A DNA stretch of 64,000 nt from Eretmocerus hayati. Its lineage: Eukaryota; Arthropoda; Insecta; Hymenoptera; Aphelinidae. Of this stretch, positions 45,263-57,905 are shown piece after piece (positions within the stretch are counted from its first letter, which is position 1; each line of letters opens with the position of its first letter). The stretch spans positions 81,086,748 through 81,150,747 of the forward strand of contig CM056742.1 of NCBI GenBank assembly GCA_029851415.1. Direction: 5' to 3'. Position numbers and translations under genes: made by a program. Under the pieces are notes generated by a model. The model was not told where the DNA came from, made no database searches, and saw only the letters and a list, made by a program, of their open reading frames with translations.

Positions 45263-45984
45263 CGGTGATCGCTCTACCCTCAGATCAACTTGGACTACGA
45301 GTGAATATTCTTTCTCCGCCAGTAATAGCTCACCTTTGCGCCTACTCAAGTAATTTATAGTTTTCTACTTACACACAATCATCTTGATCATCGGAAGGGA
45401 TGACATCGTTTGTGCACGATACAGTAACATTACAGAATTTATAAGACCACACTCTCAGTGCCAAGATGATACGATAGAAACTGATTTGAATGAGATAAAC
45501 CACTAGCCAATGGTGCTCTACTCATATGAAGGAACTCTCCTCGGAGTGAAGTACGCTGTATTATTTTGTAAATCAACGGCGATCTTAATGAAGTGATCGA
45601 GTACCATAGAGAGTTCGCACTGATCGCGACTTTAGTGCGCTTGCTCTTCATATGTATGATCAGATCAGTTACAAGTAACTTCATTTTCACCTGTGTACAA
45701 CACCTTCTAAAATTCCCTCTTCCCGAATTTTTCTCTAGAAACGAGTAGATTAGACTATTCTGGCGAGTTTCCATCAATCAGTGCGAGACTGCATCGAGTT
45801 TATCTTGACATTAGCCCTAATTGCATGCAGGACTTGACCTCCATGAAGAGTGGACCCTATTCATTACTTCTCCGGCTCCTGCGCCACTGCAACCTCGCCA
45901 CCGATGGGTGTTGGGCCCTCCGTGTTCAAGAGCGAATGTCTATTGTCGCACTTCTGAGATAATAGCTGACGAAGGTTCTTAGAG

Positions 45985-46971
45985 CAATGAAATATCAATA
46001 AAGTATAGGCTAAGTTAGGTGTTGAAGGGTCGGCCAAAACCTAATGTTTGTGCTGGGTCTACACGGAACACAGCACAAACTCTCATATTTCCGCCGGAAG
46101 TTGCCCTAAGGGGATGATCGGAACGGACTCTGAGAGCAATAAATTAGCAATAAAATATGAGCTAAGTCAAGTTTCGATAAGTCGGCCAAAACTCGATGTT
46201 TGTGCTGACTCCACATTGAACTCAGCACAAACTCTCATATCTCCGCCGGAAGTTGCCCTAAGGGGATGATCGGAACGGATTCTGAGAGCAATAAATTAGC
46301 AATAAAATATAAGATAAGTCAGGTTTCGATAAGTCGGCCAAAACTCGATGTTTGTGCTGACTCCACATTGAACTCAGCACAAACTCTCATATCTCCGCCA
46401 GAAGTTGCCCTAAGGGGATGATCGAAACGGATTCTGAGAGCAATAAATGAGCAATAAAATATGAGCTAAGTTAGGTTTGGATAGGTCGACAACAACCTAA
46501 TGTTTGTGCTGGCTCCACATTGAACTCAGCACAAACTCTCATATCTCCGCCGGAAGTTGCCCTAAGGGGATGATCGAAACGGATTCTGAGAGCAATAAAT
46601 TAGCAATAAAATATGAGCTGAGTTAGGTTTAGATAGGTCGACAACAACCCAATGTTTGTGCTGGCTCCACATTGAACTCAGCACAAACTCTCATATCTCC
46701 GCCGGAAGTTGCCCTAAGGGGATGATCGAAACGGATTCTGAGAGCAATAAATTAGCAATAAAATATAAGATAAGTTAGGTTTAGATATGTCGACAAGAAC
46801 CTGATGTTTGTGCTGGCTCCACACTGAACTCAGCACAAACACTCATAACTCGAGAAAATGAAGAGCAATAAATTCCGCAATACAGCAATAAATTAGCAAT
46901 AAGAAAGCAATAAAATATCAGATAGTTCATTTTCGTTTGTGCGGAAATGTTTGTGCTGAGTTCAGGCACCC
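45985..46971 (-). repeat. Right terminal inverted repeat, 152-bp units x6
   Basis: CAGCACAAAC ends units at 46080, 46232, 46384, 46536, 46688 and 46840, all exactly 152 bp apart, followed by the terminal partial unit. Two more units than the left end. Unit variants differ in the spacer between the palindrome halves. Confidence 0.88.
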
Positions 46972-46980
46972 TACAAAGAG

Positions 46981-47348
46981 GCTGAAAGTGACCCTCCATC
47001 TCGGAAGTGGTTTTTGAGATTGAATTTTTTTTGGGTACTAAATTAGAAGCTTTTGGGATGGGAATATCTCTTCTTCGGTAGCTAATGTTTCAAGAATATA
47101 CGAAGGAAAATTCAGGAAGATCCACTGAGGTGCATTCAAAAGCGACTCAATGATGGGATGATTGATTTTTAGCGTATTTCAGAAGGTTTTCAGCGTGCCC
47201 GGGAAAATTGGGGGGACCTTGGGACTTGAAGAACTTTCCTCCCCTCACTCAGGTGTTGGAAACTGGGGTAAATTTTCTCGGCCATACCCGACGAGAGCCG
47301 GTTCACCATGCTAAACCATCTAGTCCCTCTAATTCGATGTGAATCACT
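46981..47348. repeat. Older foldback element, right part
   Basis: Continues, beyond the transposon, the right arm that stops at 33535. AGTGACCCTCCATCTCGG near 46987 is complementary to the left arm near 33128-33150, and 47100-47348 to 32303-32560. Confidence 0.65.
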
Positions 47349-47351
47349 TGA

Positions 47352-48235
47352 GGATGTTGCAGATATTGCTTGAACCAACCATCAATGTATCCAAAATTTG
47401 TGATCATCTATGGAATCATGAATACCTGTATGTTGAAATTTTGCTAAACGAATGAATATTCACGTGAAAGGAAAATCCATGGTGATCCTTCTTTTGTGAA
47501 CCCAACTGAAAATTGCGAGATCCCTGCCAGTAAGTTGGGAAGTATTTCCATTCGGGTAATGAGGGGTGAAATTTGATGTGATAAATGATGGCAACAAAGA
47601 CCCTGATTAATTTCTACACCCTTGGTCCCCTTCTTCGCTGTTGAACCAACTGATTCTTCTGTGATCTGGCAGTGCAAGCAAGGTCGAAGATTGGGTCATT
47701 CGGTTTTATCACAATGAACATCCGAGCAACAACGTTTTTAATTCTCAATTCGAGGATTGGGTCGGTCGATTCGATTATTATGTACCTTATCAAGCGTCAA
47801 CCATTCTTTTGATCCACTCCCACATCTTTATTCCACATGAAAAAGATTGGAGAAGGGACAAGTGTGTGGAATTTTGGTCTAATGAGTGCTACGGAAAGGA
47901 AGTCCCGAGATTGAATTTATGCTTTTCGAATTCAAATTCAGGTTGATAATGCAGAGAAGTATCCCCATCGAAATCGAGGTGGCATTTTTGCGATTACACC
48001 TCGAGATTTCATGATTTTAATCGGACTCACAGAGCTTTGCTCGGACTCTGACCCCAAGACTCGCTATAACTGGTCGCTAGCCGGCAGCGTATGAGTCTCG
48101 GAGGCTCCAATTGGGGGGAAGATTCATAATCTACATGCAAAAATCTACAATTTCCCCTCTTGAAACCTTCCGATATCGCTTGTTTTCAGGGTGTGAACAT
48201 TTGTGGCGCAAATCGGGTTTCATACGACTGTGTGC
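47352..48235. repeat. Dispersed repeat family, copy 2 (inverted to copy 1)
   Basis: Reverse complement of 13200-14672 apart from the ~450-bp block missing here at about 48076-48090. It shares the frames seen in copy 1 but in broken form, so neither copy supports a gene. Confidence 0.65.
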
Positions 48236-48700
48236 GAACCCGCTTAGCCTCGAGTTCAATATTTCGGCGATGAGAAGTGGATGGGTGATATACCATTCCC
48301 AAATCCTAGGAAGGCAAGAAATCTCCCAAATCCACAAGCCCGCTCTGTCTCAAATTGAATGTTCTAGTGACTAAGAGTTACAGGTCGATCCACAAACCTA
48401 AAACCCAGAAGCTCAGCAAAACCCCAAGCTCTCAAACCCACAGGCGTGCTCCGTCTTGAGTTGAATGCTCGGGTGACTAGGAGTAACAGAGTGATTCACA
48501 AACCCGAAACCCATTAGAGCAGCAGAACCCCAAGTTCCTGAATCGACGAACCCGCTCGCCCTCAAGTTGAGTATTTTGACGAAGAAGAGTGAATGGGTGG
48601 ATCCCACATCCAAATCCTAGAAAGGCAAGTGAACTCCATACTGATTAATCTACAAACCCGCTCCAGTTCAAGTCAGTTACTCTGTTGACTCTAAATTGTT
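48236..48700. repeat. Tandem repeat, ~105-bp period
   Basis: AACCCGCT or a variant starts units at about 48236, 48336, 48442, 48549 and 48654. Units share a CTC-AAGTTGA-x-T-like core and CAAATCCTAG-AAGGCAAG in alternate copies. Confidence 0.65.
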
Positions 48701-49358
48701 GAAAAAATTCAGTCACTCCAGAACGCATATTTGATCTCTAAATCATTTACTCTGCTCGACTTTGAGGATATAATTGAGTATCTGGGTTTCGAACACTTCT
48801 TCGATTCCTTTGAATACTCTGGGGTATCTGGGGGGACCGATTTCATTCTCGGATTGAGCGCAAGATTTTTGTAGAAATGTAGAAGTCTCGTCTCTGAAAC
48901 CAGAGACTCTTCTTGTTGGACTGTGTCATTAATCTTGTTGAATCCAAGTTTCCAGTACTAGTATCAGGGCCTAAGATTCTTCGATTATCATCTCACCCGA
49001 GATGATCCTATGTGGCCTCTTTAGTGAATACATTGTGGATGGATGACGAAACAGAATGGGAAGATGGAGCTCAACATCGATGATGTGATGTTTCCGATTC
49101 ACGAATATGATTCCGTCTCGGGAAGAAAGAATCAGAACGATATTCCATCTTATCTCGTTTCTAAGAAAATATGCAGGTTAACTCGTGACTATTTCCTCGG
49201 ATGAATATTTCAAAGCTTGGATTACACAATTTTCGGGGTCTCATCTCAATTGAAAAGCGTTGCAGAATCACGGACAACGAGCTTCCATATTACGAGATAG
49301 ATCGTGGAACCTCACTGAATATTTTGTGCTTCCTTCTTGGAGGCTTTTTCCAATTGTA
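48701..49358. other. No gene recognised
   Basis: AT-rich, no repeat or frame of note. Confidence 0.4.
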
Positions 49359-49563
49359 AGGGCCTCGACAGAAAGTGCGCGATGCTCTTTTCTCCATTTT
49401 TTCCCCCGTGTATAAGCATAGGCGCTGTAGTTGCAGTGGCCACCACGGGCGCGCAATGGCGCTACTTCCACGGAGAAAAAACGGGGAAAAAAGCGAACAC
49501 CTATGCTTATACACAGGGCAAAAATTGGAGAAAAGAACATCGCGCACTTTCTGTCGAGGCACT
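49359..49563. mobile_element. Short hairpin MITE
   Basis: About 65-bp arms (49361-49427 and 49499-49563) are reverse complements, with ends GCCTCGACAGAAAGTGCGCG. The centre holds a GC-rich inner palindrome. Open frames on both strands across it are mirror images of one another. No target duplication was resolved. Confidence 0.65.
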
Positions 49564-50582
49564 AATGAAATAGACATTGCCAACATCATTAGCCTCACCT
49601 CCTAATTTCTTGTGATTTGAGGATCTATGTGAGAATGGTGGATATCATCGGAGTACTCTCCGTTATCGAAGGAGTTACTCCCCTTCCTGCCATACGAGCT
49701 GTTTTGGATATGGAGTGCAATCACAGTATAATTGAGATGGAGATCGAACAGTACCACTCAAATTGCGCAAAACGCCAGAGAGTAGTCATAAAGCTTCTAA
49801 GCCCCCGACTTCGGTTCAAGCTACGATGATCTACATTAAAAATTTCAATGATCACCGTTGCCACCCTAACAATAATATGAACGTCATGTCAAGGTTCGGG
49901 TGATGTGCAATTTCCCTTCCCCAAGGTAGAGTTGAGATTCGAAATTATTTCATCGGAATCGTCCCTAGTAAGTGGTTAATCTTGAGTCTCGTGATTGTGA
50001 GTGGAGTGGAAATGCCTCTTTGACATCGGAACATCATAGAATCAGTCATATTGAGACAGAAGGGCTCAAGCGAGACATTTGATTTTCGTAAAATAATTTT
50101 GCGAGTTCATTTCGTTTCTTGAATCCATCTGTTCTATCAGTAACCATAACCAAAACAAGGAGAGTTTGAAGCCCTGGTTTACGGTATCGATTTCCTCAAA
50201 TGACTCGAGATACGCCAACAATGAAGTGCGAACATCTGATTATCGAAGGGATGGAGATCCTGTTAAAAGCAAGTTCATACCTCAAAAGAAACTTTTCCAT
50301 GGTATACAAAGAATGTAATCCCAGACAACCTTTGGATTCTTGATCCCCACCTTGGAATGGCTCCTGTAGACGTAAAATTGTTCTAAAGAGAGTGAACAAG
50401 GGTGTTATAAAAGTGGGGGAGTGACCAGGGACCTTTTCCCCACCCTACCCAAAAGGTACGCTGTAAAAAATTTGTATGTAATTTCACCAACTAGTTTGGT
50501 AATAACCCAACCCTGGGCGTGGTGAATTTTAGCTACAATTTGTAACTTTCCGGGCCCCTGTAAATCTACCAGCCCCAGTTGT
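49564..50582. other. No gene recognised
   Basis: A 70-codon frame (49617-49829, plus) has no motif. The last 200 bp are GC-richer and act as the target of the next element. Confidence 0.4.
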
Positions 50583-50583
50583 G

Positions 50584-51664
50584 GTAGGGGAGAGCGGGGT
50601 ATGGTGGGCAGCTCGAAAATTTGGGCACCCCAGTTATAAAATACAAAAAAATATTTAAAAATCCAAATGTTCATGAATTCGCATCAGTGTATCACCTAGT
50701 TTTTCCCTGGGGAGTTACAAAAAATTTCAATATGTTTTGACCCTTCAAAATCGTATGTCAAAATTCGAGGTAAAATATCGCGTGTCACGCCTGTATGCAC
50801 TCTACCGTTCGTGCGCCAATTTGATCGAAAATACTTGGCTACCCATCTCTCATCGGTAGCTTTGTTCGTTAGCTTTAATATCCAATTTGAATCGAAGTGA
50901 TCCGATGAGTAGTTTTTGAGCAATAATGGTAATACGAAGGTGAGTGGAACGGGGTATGATGGACACAAAAAGCGGGGTGCGTTGGCCAGTTCCAACATAC
51001 AGCCACAGCACATGAGCCGCGTGGCGGCACCCAACCTAACGTAACCTTCGCGGCGCCTCGTGTTGTTGATATTCTGCTCTCGCTGCACCACGGATGTGAT
51101 TGTTTATCGATATTATTGATGATTTTACCTCGATGTGAGTGAAAAGTGAGTGCTATCAATGCCGTGGGTGGTGGATTAGAAGCTGTATCACATAATATGA
51201 CCACCAGATTCGTGCCATGCATCTAGAATGCATAATAAACTCGTGTGTGCGAGCGAGTGAGATCCGAGCTGTGACATCTTTTTGTTGAATTATCGAGTTT
51301 TACCATCATTTCACGGCATGACATGGACCTGAGGCATCAGATTAGGTAGAAAAATGTTCAAATATGCGAATGACAACAATTCTGTATGTGTAGTGTTATT
51401 ATTATACTTCAAAATCGTGAGTGTCCATCATACCCTTCATGACTGTCCGCTATACCCCGCGATTACCCATGTGCCCCAATGATTAAGGTTTAGAAAATAG
51501 CATTTCTATGAAAATGTGCGAGTGAAAAAATTCAAAAAAAATATCCCATCATTCCTGAGATGTTTCTCTGTCGAATGACCACTCACAGATCCGATTCTAG
51601 TAAAAATCGTAGTTGCCAAACGGGTTTTAATTAGCTATGCCCGACATACCCCGCTCTCCCCTAA
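50584..51664. mobile_element. TA-flanked TIR element, ~1.08 kb
   Basis: The ends TAGGGGAGAGCGGGGTATG (from 50584) and its complement CATACCCCGCTCTCCCCTA (to 51664) include a TA on each side, so the target duplication is probably TA. A GCGGGGTATGATGGACA-like block recurs inverted inside (near 50950 and 51425). No transposase frame. Confidence 0.7.
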
Positions 51665-51762
51665 TTCTTGGATACCAGTCCCAGCCTGGTAAAATGTGCT
51701 TGCAAATTCACCATCAGGCTTGTAAATTTCATCCTACTGCGCTTGCGTTTGCGCGCAGCTGG

Positions 51763-53291
51763 CAGGGTTGGGAAAAAAAAGATTTCAATATGGCGGACCG
51801 TGCCTCCCGCCCCTCTCACCCCTCCCCGCTGCCGACAAGCTGAGAGGCGCGCGCGAAACGGTCTGCTTTACGATTTATCGACACTCAGGAGGTTGCAAAT
51901 GCAAGTAGATTCTGGGTTATAGAGCTGATGATACGTGATAATATGCTTTTGCTTTTGCATCAAACCTTTACAAATTTCAAAGCAAAATTTCCGCGTGCGG
52001 GGGTTTCACTGCAGTTTACTGCAGCGTGGTGAGGGTTAATGTGTCTCATTGGCTTTTTATCGAGCTTTTTATATGAGAATTGATAATTGACGAGAATTTT
52101 GGAATTTTGGGAGGAAAGAAGATAATGGGATTTTTTTATAAAAGAACCGATGTCTTTGAACAGCTAGGTATACAGGTATGCTTTATTTTCCAACGAGAAA
52201 GGATCGGAAAAAATTTTGATGGCCAAAAAAAACTTTGTTGCGAGCTTTGTTACCTTCTTCCGATATTACATTCCAGTTTTTGACATTCAAAAATGAATGA
52301 GGACATATTTGTGCCTATTGAGGGGGTTTCAAACTAAATTAGCAACAATCAAAACCCAAGCCCCCCACGGGGGGCTGATGAACATATGTAACATTTAGTA
52401 CACATGTGAGCATTACATCCGTGGTCTAGCGGTAACGGCCTAGCCTGTAACCCGGGAGGTCTAGGTTCAATCCTCACCCGATCCGATATTTTTTAATTTT
52501 ATTCTATTTTTATTTATTTTTTTTTTTTTTCGTATCTTTTGAGAATATATACACCTCATTTTTTACACGTTGTTACACATTCATTATTATCAATAGAAAT
52601 AATGTACTCTCAGTGCATTTACCTGTATAAATGACACTGGACCACACAATTCTTTCTCATTTATTTATTGACGTAGATATCGAAACCGTGCTCAGTTTTG
52701 CTCCTATGCGTCAAGATTTTCTTTTTTCAATCACAAAAAACTGATTTCCTACAAAATACTGATTTTTGGATTTTTTTCCAATTTCCGAAGGTGATGATTA
52801 CTCAGCGAGGGAGTACCATTTGGTCAAAATGCATCTCAAGATATGTTTTCCTATCATTTTTGACCCGCTAAACACGACCCAGGTGGTTATAGAACCCTAC
52901 AATGAAATCGTGGAGTTATTAGTCTAATTAGTCCACCTAGTATTTGGCAAAAAAGGCAATTCTGCACTGAATTTCCAAAGAATCATAGAACGAGCTAGGA
53001 TGGACCGAATTAAACGATCAAGATCGCACTTTCTTCGTTTTGTTATGAACTTTGAGGAAAACATTTTTTTGGTACCCGTAAAAAGTGTGATTTGATGCCA
53101 CGAATATTTTTTTGAACACCTGTTCTTGCAACAAGTTTTGCTGTGTTGAAATCACGAGCAGAGAAATTCCTCTTCGCACGGGGTATCCCAACATGGTTGT
53201 CGGACGCAAAATGACCCCTGAACACGGTCCCGTCGTCAGTTTTGAGGTACCAAATCAGGATTTTTGTCGAGGTCAAAAATCCCCGAAAAAA
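51763..53291 (+). repeat. Left outer arm of the hAT-like element
   Basis: About 1.53 kb, matching 59201-60727 inverted with only scattered differences (paired 67-codon frames differ by one residue). It continues into 53294-53525, which pairs with 57660-57903. Part of it (52690-52900) is also an inverted, diverged copy of 53330-53530, so the arm can fold on itself. Confidence 0.85.
52415..52486 (+). tRNA. tRNA-like sequence, left arm copy
   Basis: A-box-like TGGTCTAGCGG and a good B box GGTTCAATCC lie at tRNA spacing, followed by a long T-run (52508-52530). Aligned to tRNA shape, the anticodon loop would read CTGTAAC (anticodon GTA), but the anticodon and T stems pair poorly. A tRNA-derived SINE head or pseudogene is more likely than a working tRNA. 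Confidence 0.35.
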
Positions 53292-53916
53292 TAGGTTTCT
53301 TGGCTGTAGCAAAGAATCCTGATGTAGTAACTCAAAACTAACGACGGGATCGTATTCAGCGGATCAAAGGACGTAGGAAAATATATATTGATATACATTC
53401 TGACCAAATGGTACCCCCTCGCTAAATAATCACCAACTTTGGAAAAATCTCAAAACGATTGTCCTTTGGAGAATCAGTTTTTCGGCACTCAAAGAAATCC
53501 TGACGTGTAGGAGCAAAACAAAATTTTTCATAATCCGGAAAGAACACATCATTCAGGAAAATGTCGAGGCACGTTCTACGGAGATCTTGGAAAGTTCTAT
53601 AAATGTTACTCTTTACGTTACTAGATAAAATAGATACACTGTATAAAATTTATCGCAAAAACTTCAACCACCTGGCTGAATGAAAGCCAGGCCGGTTGAA
53701 AAATCACCCAGTTTGGTTGAATAATCAGCCAATGATAACTATTATGATAATTGGATGCCCAGCCACATTCTATCCGTCCGGTTGTCCGCATATCTGGTTG
53801 CCTAATACGTGAGAGGGGTGGAATATACTGGCTTGTGGTCGTGGGGCGGGGTCGGGGGGTTGATGGATGGATGATGGGTCGATGGATGCAGTGTAAATCA
53901 CAATCTGGAAAAAAAA

Positions 53917-55223
53917 CGCTGCTAAAAGAGATTAGCACAATGCTTCCTCTTAGCGATCAATAGTTTCAGATGATCACTCAAACTAATGATAGATTTGGAA
54001 AACTGAATAAATTCCAAAATCATGATTGAAATTCCCACCAAATAGTTTATTTCCCCTGTGGTCCAATCCATTTTATTCTCACCTCATATTATACCCATAG
54101 TAACATACTCAAACAATCGTTTGGTTGAGGCGGAGTTTTGATACAGTTGGTTTATAGATAAAAATGGAGTGCTTTGAGGAAATTTTGATTTTTGGAAGGA
54201 AAATTGGATTTTAATCGGGTTCAAGCGTAGTTGAATCAAATTCAGTTTCAACCAATTGGTATAGAATACTGGAAAAGCATCTCTCTAGTTTATTAAAAGG
54301 TGGATAGATTAGTTGTAGAGAGAGATCTAAGACAAAATGAATTTTAGTTGAAATTTTTTCATCATGTTTTGAGTTATTTTTACAAGATCCCCTTTCAGAG
54401 GAATTCAAATCACTTACACTAGGGTTTTTTGTGCTAGATATATAGTCTGGTTGAGGCGAAATTTTAATACAGTTGGTATAAAGATGATAAAAATGGAGTG
54501 TTTGGAAAATTTTTGGATTTTTCGAGAATAAATTGAATTCTGACTGTGTTGAAACAAATTTTGGAAAAATTTGGTATCAACCAATCGATTCAGAATGAGG
54601 AAAAAGTATCAACCTAGTTTATCAAAATTTGAATGGTTTAGTTTGTGGGGGGGATATGAGGAAAGTATGAATATTGAAAAAAAATATTTTTGTATATTTT
54701 GAGTTATTTCTTTGAGGAAGCTAGTTAGGCAGATTTGGGCTATCTAGACTGAGATTTTTTCAGCAAAGTCTGTTACTTGGTTGAAAGGGAATTTTGATAC
54801 AATTGGTCCCAATATGCTCAAAATGGAGTTTTCTTGAAAATTTTAGTTTTTTGTAAAAATATAGGTTTATGGAGATAAAACGAAATTTCGGTATTGAACA
54901 ATCAATAGATTAAGCCAAAAAAACCATAGCCTAGGTAACCCAAATTAAGAAAGATCATTTTAGAAAGAGATATTTTACTATGAGAGTCCATCCCCACACG
55001 CACACAGAGGCAAAGGGACGGAGAGACGAGTCCTTCGAAGGTTCTGGAGGATTTGAGGAGAAAAAGAGTTACTTACAATCGTTAAATTTTTGCGAGAGGA
55101 ACAAGATGGTTAAAGCATTTTTGTTATAAGAGAAATTTTGTTGAAGAAAATATTGGATTGAGTGGAAAAGTTGATCAAGAATTTGCTGGACCCAAAACAA
55201 AGCTTTCTCTTTGGAGAAAGCAA
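53917..55223 (+). mobile_element. Module M (left copy), ~1.3 kb, TA-targeting
   Basis: Starts CGCTGCTAAAAGAGATTAGC and ends GGAGAAAGCAA before TATA. The same module occurs inverted at 57906-59198, where it is flanked by TA. Inside are ~325-bp diverged tandem units (GGTTGAGGCG near 54123 and 54449, GGTTGAAAGG near 54779). Confidence 0.7.
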
Positions 55224-55935
55224 TATATAGTCAAATGTTCCCTGAAACAGACTCAATCTGTTAATTCTCGGATGCAGTTCATTTGTTGAATCTGCAAATT
55301 AAATCTGTGAATTTTACAAATTCAAACTGTTAACTGACAGCTTTCTAAGTTGATAAGATGGCAAGTTGCTCGTCTAGAAAGAGTTTTAACCGGTTCAAGT
55401 GGTACTGTAGAATCCCAGGATTCAATTAATAATTTGAAAATCCTTTTCCGAAAATTGATTTCGTCCGTCATGGGATTGATTCGTAGATCGTCGGGTTAGA
55501 ATTTTGTAGGTATGGCCACGGCTCTCTTGAGATACCAGTACTATTCCGTGCAGCGGATTTCGTGGCGTTTCGTTTTCTCGTGCATGAAAAATGGAGATTT
55601 GTATTCGATTTGACTTACGCAACGTGTTTTGGGTAGTGCTGAGCTATAACAATTTACCAGAAATTATTAACAACAAATTATTATGAAAGCATTGCAAACT
55701 ATTTTCATTGGGAAAAATTATCTTGCATCCTCTACCATATTTTGAGAGGAAGTAGTTTGCCTAAGCATGTCATCAAAACCCACAGTTTTGTGGGAAAAAT
55801 TTCTTCAGATCCAGAAACTTTATTGGAAAGATTAGACTTTCAAATTCATTATTGTTTGTTGATCTCAAGTGAGATGAAATTTCTCGACTCTCCGTAACTT
55901 CATACTGTTGTTCGAAGCATCTGTAAGAAGAGGCA
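55224..55935. other. Central AT-rich spacer of the hAT-like element
   Basis: No frame with a motif. A 66-codon minus-strand frame (55422-55622) is not supported. Confidence 0.4.
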
Positions 55936-56678
55936 CACGGAAAAAATTAATTTGTTGGAATCGCAAACGCCCGTTTGTTGGCTTTCGTATTTGTTATATT
56001 CACAAATGAATTTGTGGGTATCACAAATGGATGTTTTGTTAGTCCAACAAATGTTTTAGATTTCTACGTTATCATAATTAGTTCTACCCCACACAGCAGA
56101 AGATCAGCTGTGATGCCGCGCCCGACAAATGTATGACCTCCATACGAGATGATACTTGTCGCACAAATTAAGCTCTGCAGTTTTTTCTTTCAGTGCAGAA
56201 GGATCTGAGCTCGCAGATAATTCAAATGACACACAGTGTCTCATAAAGTGGCATTCATGTTCCTGAATATCGCTTATCGTCTAGAGAATGGGACTGGGCT
56301 AGCATTGCGCAAGCATTTTTACAATTCGGCCCCAAAAACCTTTATTGCTCATTATACTGGAGAGTCTAGCTCTCACACCACTGGTAAAACTATGAAAATG
56401 CTCATTTCTTTGCCACCTAGTAATACAATATTATTCAAGGATATATCATTCCCATCACTCTAATTTCCCAAACTATACATTTGTTGAACTGATGAGTCTC
56501 AACAAACAGTCAGTTTGTTGGAATCAGAGCGAGACCGGATTTGTTTGTGAATCTAACAAATGTTAGTTTGTGAATCTAACAAAAGTTAGTTTGTTGTCCG
56601 GGATCGGTTTGGTTTGTGAATCTAACAAAACCTTTTATTGTTGTTATTTGTGAATCCAACAAACTATTTTTTTCCGTG
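55936..56678. mobile_element. Nested TIR element with CACGG ends
   Basis: The ends CACGGAAAAAATTAATTTG (55936) and the complement of the right end (to 56678) match over 27 bp with three mismatches. GCA on both outer sides may be a 3-bp duplication; CAC ends with a 3-bp duplication would fit the CACTA superfamily. The interior is full of TTTGTTGGAATC/TTTGTGAATCTAAC variants. No transposase. Confidence 0.55.
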
Positions 56679-57659
56679 GCAAAGCAAATGCATCCAGAAA
56701 ATTCTTCTACTTGTCCGTTATCCCTTACACATCCACCCGTGCGTCAGGGCATTCTCTACGGCAAATTATGGTCCACATATTGGATTCGTAGAATTTACAG
56801 ATTCAAATGTGAATATTGCCAAGTCTAAGATCTAGACGAATTCATCTGTTGGAGTTGAATATTCATCTGTTGAAGTTACATACTTATCTGCAGAAATTAC
56901 AGCTATAGAAATAATTTCTGCAAATTCAATTTGTGAATTTTCACAGTTTCAAATTCACAGTATACCTAGCCGACTATATATCCATTCTCCCACCCATTCA
57001 TCTATGTATCCAAACACTCATCTATCCAAACACTCATCCATCTCACCCGTTGATCAACCCACTCACCCATCGATCCCACCCATTTACTCATTCATCCATC
57101 CTCCCATCCATACAAACATCCATCCCTCACGGAATATAATCACTTGGTTGAAAATTCAACCAGCTGGTTGGAATGTTGGTTGAAACTTCAACCAATTCTT
57201 TACAGTAAGGCTAATTTTCGGCTAAAAATGTTCATGCAGCACTCAGATTTTGAATTCTGGGCCTCTTCTCGCACTAGGGTCGTATTGTTTGACATTTTTC
57301 CTTGAACTTCGTCCGTGACAAAGTCCTCTAAAGTGGATTCGGGATGCGCTCTTGTTATTTATGAAACATTTCTCATTTTCAGTGACAATCCCATGACAAG
57401 AAAGAGATGCATGGCTCTGGGCCTAATCTGGGCAGAATGTCCACGAAACCTATGAAGAATAGTTGGTTTAATATTGCATTTTGAGAAAAGATTTGAGCGA
57501 ATTCACTATATCGATCACCTCGACGCCACCACTAAGAGTGGTGCATGGTACTCCAAATACATTAGATAACAGAACGTTAGGTCTGGATTGTCTCTATCTT
57601 AGGAGAAGATGATTTTCTCATGTTTTTTTTTTTTTTTTTTCTTACGTAGAGACCGAATC
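56679..57659. other. Low-complexity and inverted GGTTGA-type repeats
   Basis: CATC-rich low-complexity DNA at 56990-57125 mirrors GATG-rich DNA at 53850-53890. The cluster CACTTGGTTGAAAATTCAAC...TTCAACCAATTCTTTACAG (57130-57205) mirrors 53640-53740. A T-run at about 57625-57641 precedes the inner arm. No gene seen. Confidence 0.5.
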
Positions 57660-57905
57660 CATGCTCAATTTTGCTCCTACACGTCAGGATTTCTTTGAGT
57701 GCCGAAAAACTGATTTTCCAAAGGACAATCGTTTTGAGATTTTTCTCTCAATTTCCAAAGTTGATGATTATTTAGCGAGGGGGTACCATTTGGTCAGAAT
57801 GTATATCAATATATATTTTCCTACGTCCTTTGACCCGCTGAATACGATCCCGTCGTTAGTTTTGAGTTACTACATCAGGATTCTTTGCTACAGCCAAGAA
57901 ACCTA

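Larger units (their letters stand above)
33536..46971 (+). mobile_element. Mutator-superfamily foldback transposon (FB/NOF-like), 13,436 bp
   Basis: The ends are exact inverted repeats beginning GGGTGCCTGAACTCAGCAC and are flanked by a 9-bp duplication TACAAAGAG (33527-33535 and 46972-46980). The long terminal repeats are built from 152-bp tandem units, as in Drosophila FB foldback elements, which also make 9-bp duplications and whose NOF gene encodes a Mutator-type (Phantom) transposase. The single large gene inside has a DDE core with the D-x2-H motif of Mutator enzymes and an uninterrupted spliced frame, so the copy may be functional. Two small TA-flanked elements sit in introns 1 and 5. 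Confidence 0.87.

Noticed and set aside
49268..49605. Four overlapping 76-102-codon frames on both strands
   Set aside because: They are mirror images generated by a hairpin MITE.
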